This document shows, piece after piece, positions 33,547 through 42,707 of a stretch of DNA of 64,000 nt. The notes beneath the pieces are model-generated. The model was given only the letters and a program-made list of their open reading frames with translations, had not been told where the DNA came from and searched no databases. The DNA is from Rhizobium sp. ACO-34A (lineage in GTDB: Bacteria > Pseudomonadota > Alphaproteobacteria > Rhizobiales > Rhizobiaceae), in contig CP021371.1 in NCBI GenBank assembly GCA_002600635.1, positions 995,001-1,059,000 on the forward strand, written 5' to 3'. The number at the start of each line of letters is the position of its first letter. Position 1 is the first letter of the stretch. Both the position numbers and the translations under genes were made by a program.

Positions 33547-35420
33547 GCGTGGTCCCAAGAATTGGCATGGCTGCCAGCAGAAAGGAAACCCGGGGCGAGA
33601 TGATGGAGCCGGTATTCGCCGGGCGCTCCCGGCTCGTCTACCTTTTCGGCATGCTCTGCTGGTTCGGGGCACTCGCCAATTTCTGGATCTGGTGGTTCGA
33701 TCCGTCGCATGTCATCGGTTGGCTGCCATTTGCCCTGATCACGCTCGTCATGGCCTGGATATCGCTCACCCCTGCCTATTTCATCCTGATCTTCTTCAAT
33801 GCGAAGCGCATGCGGCGCTCGGTGCCTCTGCCAAGCGGTCGCGTCGCCATGGTCGTCACCAAGGCTCCGTCGGAACCCTTTGACGTCGTCCGCAAGACGC
33901 TTTGCGCCATGCTGTCGCAACGGGGCCTCGACTTCGATATCTGGCTGGCCGACGAGGATCCCGACGACGAAACCAGACGCTGGTGCGGTGAGCGAGGGAT
34001 ATTCATCTCCACCCGCAAGGGCATTGCCGAATACCACCGCGCCGAATGGCCACGCCGCACGCGCTGCAAGGAAGGCAATCTCGCCTATTTCTATGATCGC
34101 TACGGCTATGATCGCTATGATTTCGTCGCGCAGTTCGATGCCGACCATGTGCCCGATCCGGACTATCTGCGGGAGGTGATCCGTCCCTTCTCGGATCCGG
34201 CGGTCGGTTACGTTTCCGCACCGAGCATCTGCGACGCCAATGCCGCATCGAGCTGGGCTGCGCGCGGACGGCTCTATGCCGAAGCGAGCCTGCACGGCGC
34301 CTTGCAGGTGGGCTACAACAATGGCTGGGCGCCGCTCTGCATCGGCTCGCATTATTCGGTGCGCACGAAGGCGCTGCGCGAGATTGGTGGCCTTGGCCCG
34401 GAACTAGCCGAGGACCATTCGACCACGCTGATGATGAATGCCGGCGGCTGGCGCGGCGTGCATGCGATCGATGCGATCGCCCATGGCGACGGGCCGGAAA
34501 CCTTCGCCGATCTTTGCGTTCAGGAATTCCAGTGGTCGCGCAGCCTCACGACGCTCCTGCTGCAGTATTCCGCACCCCTGGTCCGCAAGCTGCCGCCGCG
34601 GCTGAAGTTCCAGTTCATCTTCTCGCAGCTCTGGTATCCGCTGTTTTCCGGCTTCATGGCGCTGATGTTTGCGATGCCGCTGATGGCGCTCCTGACCGGC
34701 AAGGTCTTCGTCAACGTCAGCTATCCGGATTTTCTCGTTCATTTCGCACCGGTTTCCCTGGTGCTGATCGGTCTTGCCATCTTCTGGAGGCGAAGCGGGA
34801 CCTATCGTCCCCATGACGCCAAGCTGTTCGGCTGGGAAGGCATCGTGTTCATCCTGTTGCGCTGGCCGTGGTCGCTTGCCGGAATGTTGCTCGCCGTTCG
34901 CGATCGCATCACCCGCAGCTTTGTCGATTTCCGCATCACGCCCAAGGGCAAGCAGGAAGTGCGGCTGCTGCCGGTTCGCATTCTCACGCCTTATGCCGTG
35001 CTGGCCGGCTTTTCGGCGGCCGCCATGGCGTTTGCACCGGATGAAGGTGCTGCGCGCGGCTTTTACATCTTCGTCTGCATCAATGCGGCGGTCTATGCGA
35101 TGGCTGCCGGCCTGATCGTTACGCGACACGCCTTCGAGAACGGTTTTCGCGCTGTATCCCGCTCCCGGGGCATCGGGCTTGTGCTGGCGAGTTGCGTGCT
35201 TGTGGTCGGCGTCAGCGGTGCTGAGCTTGGCCAACATGGTGTCGGGTCGCTTGAGGCTCTGGCCCATGGGCAGAATGTTTTCAGTGTGACCAAGACCCAG
35301 TTCACCGTCGCCGGCGCCGGCTTCGGCGGCAAGACGAAAACGGTGAAATTCCATCTGCGGTGGAACGGCTTCGGCGCCGCTCAGCCGGAAAGCACGCATG
35401 CAATTGAACCCAATGCGTAG
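33543..35420 (+). CDS. Membrane GT2 polysaccharide synthase, cellulose-synthase-like
   Basis: A 625-residue processive-type glycosyltransferase expected to polymerise and extrude a beta-glycan across the inner membrane. Two membrane segments (about 31-52 and 57-85) precede the catalytic domain. Acidic motifs are LADEDPDD (137-142), QFDADHVPD (FDADH, Asp199/Asp201) and LAEDHSTTL (Glu290-Asp291). The acceptor-site motif reads QEFQW at 327-331, where QxxRW is usual, so Gln replaces Arg. Several membrane segments follow (about 355-560), then a soluble tail of about 70 residues. There is no PilZ domain motif and no BcsB-like partner. Translational overlap with galE and downstream DUF995 and GH26 genes place it as the core synthase. 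Confidence 0.85.
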   Translation: MSVVPRIGMAASRKETRGEMMEPVFAGRSRLVYLFGMLCWFGALANFWIWWFDPSHVIGWLPFALITLVMAWISLTPAYFILIFFNAKRMRRSVPLPSGRVAMVVTKAPSEPFDVVRKTLCAMLSQRGLDFDIWLADEDPDDETRRWCGERGIFISTRKGIAEYHRAEWPRRTRCKEGNLAYFYDRYGYDRYDFVAQFDADHVPDPDYLREVIRPFSDPAVGYVSAPSICDANAASSWAARGRLYAEASLHGALQVGYNNGWAPLCIGSHYSVRTKALREIGGLGPELAEDHSTTLMMNAGGWRGVHAIDAIAHGDGPETFADLCVQEFQWSRSLTTLLLQYSAPLVRKLPPRLKFQFIFSQLWYPLFSGFMALMFAMPLMALLTGKVFVNVSYPDFLVHFAPVSLVLIGLAIFWRRSGTYRPHDAKLFGWEGIVFILLRWPWSLAGMLLAVRDRITRSFVDFRITPKGKQEVRLLPVRILTPYAVLAGFSAAAMAFAPDEGAARGFYIFVCINAAVYAMAAGLIVTRHAFENGFRAVSRSRGIGLVLASCVLVVGVSGAELGQHGVGSLEALAHGQNVFSVTKTQFTVAGAGFGGKTKTVKFHLRWNGFGAAQPESTHAIEPNA

Positions 35421-35465
35421 CGCGGGGCCGAAGGCTCGTGCGCATTTGTAGAAAGGGAGGGTACA

Positions 35466-35969
35466 ATGAAGAAATACCTAAAGAACGGTGGCATCGTATG
35501 CCTGGCGCTCGCCCTGTTCTTGCCGCCAGCCGCCTTTGCCACCAGCGCCACCTCGCAGAAGAAGGTCGAGCCGCTGAGCGCAGCCGAGCTGACTGCGATC
35601 TACAGCGGCAAGACCTGGGTGTGGGGCACGGGTGGAGGCCGCTTCGACGCCAAGGGACGCCGTTTCGTTGCCTATACCGACGAGAAGGGCAAACCGTCCC
35701 TCGGCGAGGGCAGGTGGGTCGTCGATAACAACGGCAAGCTCTGCATCTTCGCCAAATGGACGGCAAGCGATGGCGCTGGCCGGGCGGCAACCTGTTTCGG
35801 TCACGTCAAGGTAGGCGATACGATCTACCAGCGTCGCCATCCCTTTGGTCACTGGTATGTCTTCCGCCATGCATCGGAGCGAACCAGCGACGAGTTCCGC
35901 AGGCTGATTGCCGCCGACACGATCAGCAGCCGCGCGCTCGATCTCAAGAAAAACCTGGCGGCAAATTGA
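35466..35969 (+). CDS. Exported DUF995-like protein
   Basis: A 167-residue protein with a cleavable signal peptide ending AAFA near residue 26. The mature part begins LSAAELTAIYSGKTWVWGTG and continues GRWVVDNNGKLCIFAKW, ATCFGHV and IYQRRHPFGHWYVFRH, a pattern I associate with DUF995 in Rhizobiales. Cysteines in KLCIF and ATCFG could form a disulfide in the periplasm. Function is unknown; its location between the synthase and the GH26-like hydrolase suggests a role in periplasmic handling of the polysaccharide. The ribosome binding site GGGAGG lies just upstream of ATG 35466. Confidence 0.75.
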   Translation: MKKYLKNGGIVCLALALFLPPAAFATSATSQKKVEPLSAAELTAIYSGKTWVWGTGGGRFDAKGRRFVAYTDEKGKPSLGEGRWVVDNNGKLCIFAKWTASDGAGRAATCFGHVKVGDTIYQRRHPFGHWYVFRHASERTSDEFRRLIAADTISSRALDLKKNLAAN

Positions 35970-35988
35970 AGAAGGAAGGAGGAATGCG

Positions 35989-36948
35989 ATGAAAAACATA
36001 AAGAGAAGAACCCTGCTGACGACGGCGGTCACGTCGTTGGTCGTCGCCGGTTCCTATCCACTGACACGTGCGCAGGGTGTTGGCGGACTTGCCAATTCAA
36101 CGGCCCAGACCATCCGCGACAAGAGGCCCGTCGTCCACGATGGCGGCATCAGGTTCGGCGCCTACGATCCGCACGGGGATTTCGCAAGCCAGCACAACGT
36201 CTCGACGGAAGGGCTCTTCCTGCCGTGGGAAGACGTCGATCTCGACTCGCTGAAACTCGCCGACGCCTACGCGCTGGAGAGGAACCGCAACCTGCTCATC
36301 ACCATCGAACCCTGGTCGTGGGATGTCGGCTGGCGCCTGACCTCGGGTCAATTGCGGGAAAAGGTGATGCGTGGCGAATACGACGTCAACATGCAGACCA
36401 TCGCCGCGTTGATCGGCCAGATGAAGAGCCCGGTCATCGTGCGCTGGGCTCAGGAAATGGAAGATACTTCGGGCCGTTTTTCATGGGCCGGGTGGGCGCC
36501 GCAGGATTACGTCACCGCCTACAGGCGGATGATGGATATCCTGCGGCGGGAGGCCCCGAAGGCGGATCGCATGTGGTCGCCGAAGGGACTGCCGAACCTC
36601 ACGCCCTACTATCCGGGAGACAACTATGTCGATCTGGTAGGTCTCTCTGTCTTCGGTCTCGAGGGATATGACGAGCGGGCCTATGGCGCGCCACGCAACT
36701 TCCCACAGAGCCTGAAGCAGGGATACGATCTGGTGGAGGGCCTCGGCAAGCCGGTCTGGGTCGCCGAATTCGGATACGAAGGGAGCGACGGCTACATCAC
36801 GCCCTGGATGCAGGAGGCCACGCTGAAACGGGACGAATTCCCGGCACTTGTGGAAGTCGTCTACTTCAACGACCGCGATGTGCACGCATGGCCCTTCAAC
36901 CTCGGCCGCCCCGACTGGCGCGTGCTCCGGGGCCAGGCGACCAACTGA
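35989..36948 (+). CDS. Exported GH26-like glycoside hydrolase
   Basis: A 319-residue beta/alpha-barrel hydrolase probably cutting a beta-linked glycan. The predicted catalytic pair is Glu156 in VIVRWAQEMED (acid/base) and Glu260 in VWVAEFGYEG (nucleophile), matching the GH26 arrangement of beta-mannanases and mixed-linkage glucanases. The N-terminus MKNIKRRTLLTTAVTSLVVA carries a twin Arg and could be a Tat or Sec signal. ATG 35989 follows GAAGGAAGGAGG; an overlapping ATG at 35984 is out of frame. It closes the operon and is followed by a strong terminator. It probably trims or releases the polymer made by the GT2 synthase, as periplasmic glycanases do in cellulose and alginate loci. Confidence 0.78.
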   Translation: MKNIKRRTLLTTAVTSLVVAGSYPLTRAQGVGGLANSTAQTIRDKRPVVHDGGIRFGAYDPHGDFASQHNVSTEGLFLPWEDVDLDSLKLADAYALERNRNLLITIEPWSWDVGWRLTSGQLREKVMRGEYDVNMQTIAALIGQMKSPVIVRWAQEMEDTSGRFSWAGWAPQDYVTAYRRMMDILRREAPKADRMWSPKGLPNLTPYYPGDNYVDLVGLSVFGLEGYDERAYGAPRNFPQSLKQGYDLVEGLGKPVWVAEFGYEGSDGYITPWMQEATLKRDEFPALVEVVYFNDRDVHAWPFNLGRPDWRVLRGQATN

Positions 36949-37000
36949 CCGGCAAACATTTCTGCTTGCCGTCGGGGGAAATAAAGGGGGACGGTGAGTA

Positions 37001-37040
37001 AGGCCGGAGCAACTCGATCGGTTGCTCCGGCCTGTTTGAT
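37001..37040 (+). terminator. Strong terminator of the polysaccharide operon
   Basis: AGGCCGGAGCAAC (37001-37013) pairs perfectly with GTTGCTCCGGCCT (37021-37033) across a seven-base loop, followed by GTTTGAT. It lies about 50 bases after the GH26 stop. Confidence 0.8.
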
Positions 37041-37199
37041 ATCAGGAATGCTATTTTGCCGCTTATTTACCTGCCGGAATAGTTCAAGGCATCGACTTGC
37101 CTGCAAGTTGGCTATCGAGTAGCACCAGCCTAAGCGCGCTGGGCCTGAACGGGGCGGACCCGATACCCATTTTGAGCGGACGTCGGAAGGTTGTGACTG

Positions 37200-38306
37200 G
37201 TGAAGGTGCTACATTTCTTCAAGACCTACTGGCCGGACACTTTCGGCGGTGTTGAGCGAACGATCCATGCGTTGGCAAAAGGAGGTCTCGCTCACGGTAT
37301 CGAAGCCGATGTATTGTCTCTCAGCCGTTCGCCGGTCGAAAACACTCGCGAGTTCGATGGTCATATGGCTTACAAAGCGAAGCTGGATCTCGAGTTCGCA
37401 TCTACCGGCTTTTCGCGCGAGGCTTTTTTCAGGTTCCGTGAACTCAGCGCCAGGGCAGATGTGGTTCACTATCACTTTCCCTGGCCGTTCATGGATGTCG
37501 TTCACCTGCTGTCACCGCCGGGCAAACCGTCCGTCGTTACTTACCATTCGGACATCGTGAAGCAGAAGACCTTGTTGCGTCTCTATGCTCCGCTCATGCA
37601 TCGCTTCCTGTCAAATGTGGACAGGATAGTGGCTACGTCACCGAATTATCTCATGACGAGCGAGGTACTCCAGAGGCATAGGGAGAAGACGTCGGTTATT
37701 CCGATCGGTCTCGATCCGGCTGACTATCCGCGGGCAAGCGAGGAGGAAAAGGCGCAATGGCGCAGCCGTTTTCCACGGCCTTTCTTCTTGTTCGTGGGGG
37801 TCCTGCGTTATTATAAGGGACTTCATATCCTGCTTGATGCGGCGCGCGCCGTCGATGCCGATATCCTCATTGTCGGTGATGGTCCCACACGGCAGGAGTT
37901 ACACGAAAAGGCCGCATCTGCCTCGTTAACGAACGTTCACTTCCTTGGAGCATTGCAGGATTCAGCCAAGGCTGCGCTGTTGGAGATCTGTCGCGGTTTT
38001 GTCTTTCCATCCCACTTGCGGTCGGAAGCGTACGGTCTCTCGCTTGTCGAGGCCGCGATGTTCGGCAAGCCGATGATCAGCTGCGAGATCGGGACGGGGA
38101 CCAGCTTCGTCAATCAGGATGGAGAGACCGGAATAGTTGTTCCACCGCGGGATCCGGCTGCATTGGCGGCGGCAATGAGTCGCTTGTTGCGCGACGACGT
38201 CTTCTGTCGTGCAGCGGGTTCAAAGGCGAGTGAAAGGGCGCAAAAGGTCATGAGTGCTGCGAGCATGACGGCCGACTACGCCAATCTCTATAAGGAAATT
38301 GTGTAG
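37200..38306 (+). CDS. Glycosyltransferase, GT4 family
   Basis: A 368-residue retaining GT-B glycosyltransferase. The N-terminal domain starts VLHFFKTYWPDTFGGVERTI with the glycine-rich donor-family motif. The C-terminal donor-binding domain shows RPFFLFVGVLRYYKGLHILL, then FPSHLRSEAYGLSLVEAAMFGKP, the GT4 E-x7-E region. The start is GTG 37200. It is preceded by the terminator at 37001 and converges on the large glycosyltransferase gene at 38337. The sugar and acceptor are not predictable. Confidence 0.87.
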   Translation: MKVLHFFKTYWPDTFGGVERTIHALAKGGLAHGIEADVLSLSRSPVENTREFDGHMAYKAKLDLEFASTGFSREAFFRFRELSARADVVHYHFPWPFMDVVHLLSPPGKPSVVTYHSDIVKQKTLLRLYAPLMHRFLSNVDRIVATSPNYLMTSEVLQRHREKTSVIPIGLDPADYPRASEEEKAQWRSRFPRPFFLFVGVLRYYKGLHILLDAARAVDADILIVGDGPTRQELHEKAASASLTNVHFLGALQDSAKAALLEICRGFVFPSHLRSEAYGLSLVEAAMFGKPMISCEIGTGTSFVNQDGETGIVVPPRDPAALAAAMSRLLRDDVFCRAAGSKASERAQKVMSAASMTADYANLYKEIV

Positions 38307-38336
38307 GCGTCCGTTTTAAGACGTCGCGCTGTGCAA

Positions 38337-40688
38337 TCAGGTCCGGCGTGCCGCCAGCAATTCGGCATACAGCTTTCCGCAATTGGCGGGCGAATAACGC
38401 TCGATTGTCACCTTGGCGTTGGCGACAAGGCGTTTTCGCTTTTCGGGATTGTCATAGCAGTCCCTCAATGCTTCCGCGGCCTTGTCAATGTCCGGTTCCA
38501 TCCATTCTTGACCCTGATGGAAAGGATAGTCTCCAGGGATCAACGGCGACAATTCACCCGGCACGAGCCAACTATTCTCCTCGGTCATGAAATCGAGGTT
38601 ACCCGAATACGCGGTTGCGATGACTGGAATGCCGATCGCCATGGCCTCGGCCATCAGGCGACCGAAGCCTTCGGCCCTATGAAGAGACAGGACCGCATCG
38701 CAGCAACGCAATAGTTCGTAATACTCGCTTCGATCGAGTACCTTGTTGAGAACTTCGATCCGGTGATCGATCGTGGCCTTTCTCAGACAGTCACGCCACA
38801 ATGCGTCGTCGATCGTGTTCATGGCTTTCACGATCAGTCTGGCATGAGGAAATTCCTTCCTCGGGAAGGCTTGTTGAAATGCCAGTATGACGCCCATGGG
38901 GTTTTTTCGGGAGATCGAGGAGGCGCCATCGAAGCTGGTGAAGATGATGAAACTGTCGTCATCCATGCCAAAGGTGCTGCGTGGCACTTTCCGGATCTCG
39001 GGAACCAGAACGGGCAACGGAACCTTCGTGACTGGTTTGTCGGTGGCTGATCGGAAGGCCCTAGCTGAGTGTTCGGAATGGCACCACACTTCATCGATCA
39101 GGTCGAAGGCTATTTTTGCGGGTTCCGGAAACTTCTCCAGCTCCCACTGCCAGTACCCTATCTTGTGACGCGCGCTGAAAGCACGAGGCCCCACCTTGTT
39201 GAGAAGCGTCAGAGTGTCGAATGCGGGCATGACATAGACCATGACGTCGCTATTGAAATCAGCGACTTCTGCTTCGTCAGCCTGTTCGTTGATTGCTTGC
39301 CGAGCGATGATCTGCCATGGCGCCTTGATGATATTCGGTTCGATACCGGCGGTCTGCAGTGAATTGCGCAGCAGCCGGATGTCTTCTCCGAGGCCGAATT
39401 CGCCTCGGGGATAGCCTATGAGGGAAATATTATTGGCCGATGACTTGTTTAACGCCCCTGAAGATTGCCTTTCCTCACCTGCAAGAGAGGAGGGCATGAT
39501 TAAATCCAATGGGCTGGCGTCCGCCCAACTCATTTTTGCGGACAGAAGTGCATTTTCCGGCGGGACGACTGGATACTCGGTCAGCCCATGGGATTGCCAC
39601 CAGTCCCAGAAGTTGGCGCGGCCACTCGCGGTATCGAGGTCGAATGCTGCCCGAAGGTCTGGTCGATTACGATGGATAAGCGCCATCAGGGGTGTTGGCT
39701 GTTCCGAACTGTGGTCCATCCGGCTGAAGTGGATCGCATCGAAAACCTCCGCGATCGCGATATCTCCGACCGGAGAGCTTTCATGGAATGCTGCCTGTTG
39801 AAGCTGCAGAAGATTCCGGTAACGGATGCGGTCCAGACCGTCGGCAGTGGATCCGAGCGTAGCGAGAAGAGCGAGCGCTTCCTTTCGGTTGAGCCAGTCA
39901 TACTGCCCGATATATTCCGTTAGCCCATGGGATTGCCACCAGTCCCAGAAGTCGGCACGGCCACTCGCGGTATCGAGGTCGAATGCTGCCTGCAGGTCCG
40001 GCCGGTTGCGGTGGATCAAACATTGAAGTGGAGACAGGAAGATATTGCCAGTGCGCAATGGTTTGAGGTGAAGCGCATCAAATAATGTGATTGCTTTGTC
40101 AACTCTGGAGGAAAGCAGAGTTTTCAGCCCGGCAATGGACAGATAGCGTACCTTGTCGGCGAAGCTATTTTCTTTCGCGCTCTCTGTCGAGGTGCCTTCC
40201 AGCAACGCATAAATCTGCCTGCATTCAAAATTGGGTATGTTCCCGAAATATTCCCTGCTGCCTTGATGTATCCACCAATGCCATATTGCAGCTGCCCCTT
40301 CTGGTTCCTCAATGTCATATTGAAGTCGAAGGTCAACCCGGTGACGGTAAACCAATTTGAGCAGCGGTGGAAGAAAGTTCTGGGATGTTCTCCAATCGTT
40401 TATTCGAGAAAAATACAAGTTTTCAATAAAAGTAGGATCAATAACTTCGGACAAGCCATCGAAGGTGTGGCGTCCGCGAAGAAACCACCAGTGAACCAGT
40501 CCATCCAGAGACGTATCGGTATCAAGATTATGCTCAAGCTGAAATATTGGCCCACAAGAAATCCATGCTGAAATAACGCCAACCGGGACATGGTATCCAT
40601 AGGATAATTCTCGAAAACTTCTGCAAAATATATCTGAAATATATTCTTCAGATATACTTGATAGAGTTTGTTTTTGCGCAGATGTCAT
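38337..40688 (-). CDS. Large glycosyltransferase with N-terminal duplicated Trp-rich modules
   Basis: A 783-residue protein. Residues about 405-780 form a GT4-type domain (SLIGYPRGEFGLGEDIRLLR, FTSFDGASSISRKNPMGVIL, SLHRAEGFGRLMAEAMAIGIP). The first 400 residues are modules of about 112-113 residues, clear at 107-148, 219-260 and 332-373 and degenerate near 55-75. The core is LIHRNRPDLRAAFDLDTASG followed by a WDWWQSHGLTEY-type motif. Modules three and four are nearly identical at DNA level. The modules may bind glycan or position the acceptor. It is minus-strand, and base composition is AT-richer than the genome core. Confidence 0.8.
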   Translation of the reverse strand: MTSAQKQTLSSISEEYISDIFCRSFRELSYGYHVPVGVISAWISCGPIFQLEHNLDTDTSLDGLVHWWFLRGRHTFDGLSEVIDPTFIENLYFSRINDWRTSQNFLPPLLKLVYRHRVDLRLQYDIEEPEGAAAIWHWWIHQGSREYFGNIPNFECRQIYALLEGTSTESAKENSFADKVRYLSIAGLKTLLSSRVDKAITLFDALHLKPLRTGNIFLSPLQCLIHRNRPDLQAAFDLDTASGRADFWDWWQSHGLTEYIGQYDWLNRKEALALLATLGSTADGLDRIRYRNLLQLQQAAFHESSPVGDIAIAEVFDAIHFSRMDHSSEQPTPLMALIHRNRPDLRAAFDLDTASGRANFWDWWQSHGLTEYPVVPPENALLSAKMSWADASPLDLIMPSSLAGEERQSSGALNKSSANNISLIGYPRGEFGLGEDIRLLRNSLQTAGIEPNIIKAPWQIIARQAINEQADEAEVADFNSDVMVYVMPAFDTLTLLNKVGPRAFSARHKIGYWQWELEKFPEPAKIAFDLIDEVWCHSEHSARAFRSATDKPVTKVPLPVLVPEIRKVPRSTFGMDDDSFIIFTSFDGASSISRKNPMGVILAFQQAFPRKEFPHARLIVKAMNTIDDALWRDCLRKATIDHRIEVLNKVLDRSEYYELLRCCDAVLSLHRAEGFGRLMAEAMAIGIPVIATAYSGNLDFMTEENSWLVPGELSPLIPGDYPFHQGQEWMEPDIDKAAEALRDCYDNPEKRKRLVANAKVTIERYSPANCGKLYAELLAARRT
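39583..40019 (-). repeat. Near-identical direct repeats in the glycosyltransferase gene
   Basis: About 97 bases starting at 39583 recur starting at 39922 with only a few differences, an offset of 339 bases (113 codons). Both begin AGCCCATGGGATTGCCACCA. The similarity points to a recent duplication or gene conversion within the coding sequence. Confidence 0.85.
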
Positions 40689-40895
40689 GAGATTCTCGAG
40701 AGTTCCAATTTATTTTTACTTGATTTTGCCAATTCAGGAAAGTTATGAGGATGGCAAAAGGATCCGCATAAAATTGCGTGCGGGTAGCGATAGATCTACT
40801 CCACGATGCATAAGAGACGGAATGCCCAGATGGTGCCCAAGAAGTCTATTGATACTATTTCGCAGAACGGTCGTTCACTGGCCTAATTGCTGGTC
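40689..40895. other. 207-base AT-rich gap
   Basis: No gene is visible. It should contain the promoter of the 783-residue glycosyltransferase gene, whose start is ATG 40688 on the minus strand. Confidence 0.4.
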
Positions 40896-42707
40896 TCAAT
40901 AACTGGTGAGTTTTCGGGACTTTTGCCTGGTCATCGCCCAGTCGTCAAAGTCTACGATACGATCGAACAATGGGTCCTCCTTCCATTTTGTATCCATGAC
41001 CAACGAGTGAAGAGGCGCCAGCAAGGAAGCCGCATCAAAAGGCAATTTTATGGCTGCTGCGGCGCTGTAAAAATCTTGAGCGAATTTTTCCGCTCCTGCG
41101 ATAACGGAGCGTGTTGCTTCTATCAGCGGGCTGTCGGAAGCTCGACGGGCGTCACCTCGGGCTTCAATCGCGCCCTTGTTGCCTACACTCAACGAGATAA
41201 TGGAATGATGAGGCGCCGAAAACAGAAACTCCACAACGACGCGATTGTCGTAAATGGTCTTAATTTCGTGCGCCGATAGGTGTGGTTCCATAAATATCGC
41301 CTTCATGGAGTGCTGCTTTCGTCTGGCAACGCACGCCTCACTATTCGTAAGTGCGAGATAGTAGCCTTTCACATCGAGAGGTATGCACTCGGCAGTAGCT
41401 GTTTCGAATGCCGTTTGTGTTGTGCCATTCCAGCCCACGTCGACAAGCGCGACTCGCTGCCCGGGACGAATGCCGATTTCGTTGAGCGCGCAGAAAAGTC
41501 CCCTTGCATTATTGCGACACGTTTTCAGAATGTGAGAACGCAAAGCGAGAAGGAGGTCGCGGATTATGGGAAGGGTTTGCGGGGAAACCGTGCTGCCTTC
41601 GCCGAGACCGACATCTTCAAACAGCTTCTGCTCCGGCAAGGGGACATTGATCCGGGTCAGCAGTTCCGTAGGAGACAATCCTGACGATCCGGATGTTAGA
41701 AAGGAGAGATAATCCGTGAAATTATGCTCGTTCATGGAGGCCAAGGTGAAAACCGTCCGGGAGCCCTTGAAGTATGTGAACGGCACATCAATAGGATCGG
41801 GATCAAATCGTGCTATGCGATCGATAAGGTAGCCATCCCTTGCCATGAGAAGCACATGTTCCACCCCATCACTGACGGCTTCTTTCTTGATCCATTCGTA
41901 ATAGGCAAGTGCAGCAGGTCCGGCATAGTGGTAGCCAAGGGCTTCATAACTGTCGGCATGAAACTCCGGGCCATGTCTTTTAGATATCCCACGTGCGATA
42001 GAGTATTCCGGCGACATTATTGTTGAAACGACATGCGGAATGCAGCTGTTTTGATAGAAAAAAGTCTGCAATCCTTTCGCAGATGCTCGCTCGATGTCGG
42101 AAACAGGATTGTCACCGATATGCAAAACTTGACTTGTTGATAAGCCGAATCTTGATGCAACGAGTTCGAAAAGCTCTCCCGAATCCCGCTTGGTGCAATT
42201 CATTTCTGACGAAACGAATACATCCACCGTGGGAAGATCGAATGCCTTCAGTGCTTCCTTGAAATAACTTTCCGGCAGATACATGTCGGAAGTTATGACC
42301 ACCTTCTTCCCTGATGCGACCAACTCACGAAAAATGGGAATGAGTTCTTCGTTCGGAAGAGCGACTTGCAGTTCGATGTCGTATTCGATCTGCATTATCG
42401 TTTCGGAGCTAAAGCTTGGGATGTCTAGTTTGTCGTATATTCCGCGCATCGTGATTTCTTTGCGCCCGTCCTGATGCATCTGCTGAAACGCATCAGTTTG
42501 TGCTTGGCGCCGGATCTGTTTGAATTGACCAATCCCAACGCGTTTTCCAACAAGATCAAAGACATCTTCTGGATCGATAACCGTACGGACAAACAAGGTA
42601 TCAAAGAAATCAAAAGATATCAGGTTCGATTCGTGAGCGCGCCTTAGGAGGTCTTCAGCATAACTAATGCCAACGCTATGTTTTGAATTTACAGGAGTTT
42701 GCTTCAT
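40896..42707 (-). CDS. HAD-superfamily protein with a C-terminal extension
   Basis: The first 220 residues have an HAD fold: motif I ISFDFFDTLFVR (Asp33), VVITSDMYLPESYF and motif IV LHIGDNPVSDIERASAKG. Motif I is of the DxxDT form common in glycan loci, in which the usual second Asp of DxD is replaced by Phe, so a phosphatase activity is not assured. The remaining 380 residues include HVLLMARDGYLIDRIARFDP and RVALVDVGWNGTTQTAFETA, a region often fused to such HAD domains. At 603 residues, its start overlaps the upstream glycosyltransferase stop by four bases (ATGA). Confidence 0.75.
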   Translation of the reverse strand: MKQTPVNSKHSVGISYAEDLLRRAHESNLISFDFFDTLFVRTVIDPEDVFDLVGKRVGIGQFKQIRRQAQTDAFQQMHQDGRKEITMRGIYDKLDIPSFSSETIMQIEYDIELQVALPNEELIPIFRELVASGKKVVITSDMYLPESYFKEALKAFDLPTVDVFVSSEMNCTKRDSGELFELVASRFGLSTSQVLHIGDNPVSDIERASAKGLQTFFYQNSCIPHVVSTIMSPEYSIARGISKRHGPEFHADSYEALGYHYAGPAALAYYEWIKKEAVSDGVEHVLLMARDGYLIDRIARFDPDPIDVPFTYFKGSRTVFTLASMNEHNFTDYLSFLTSGSSGLSPTELLTRINVPLPEQKLFEDVGLGEGSTVSPQTLPIIRDLLLALRSHILKTCRNNARGLFCALNEIGIRPGQRVALVDVGWNGTTQTAFETATAECIPLDVKGYYLALTNSEACVARRKQHSMKAIFMEPHLSAHEIKTIYDNRVVVEFLFSAPHHSIISLSVGNKGAIEARGDARRASDSPLIEATRSVIAGAEKFAQDFYSAAAAIKLPFDAASLLAPLHSLVMDTKWKEDPLFDRIVDFDDWAMTRQKSRKLTSY

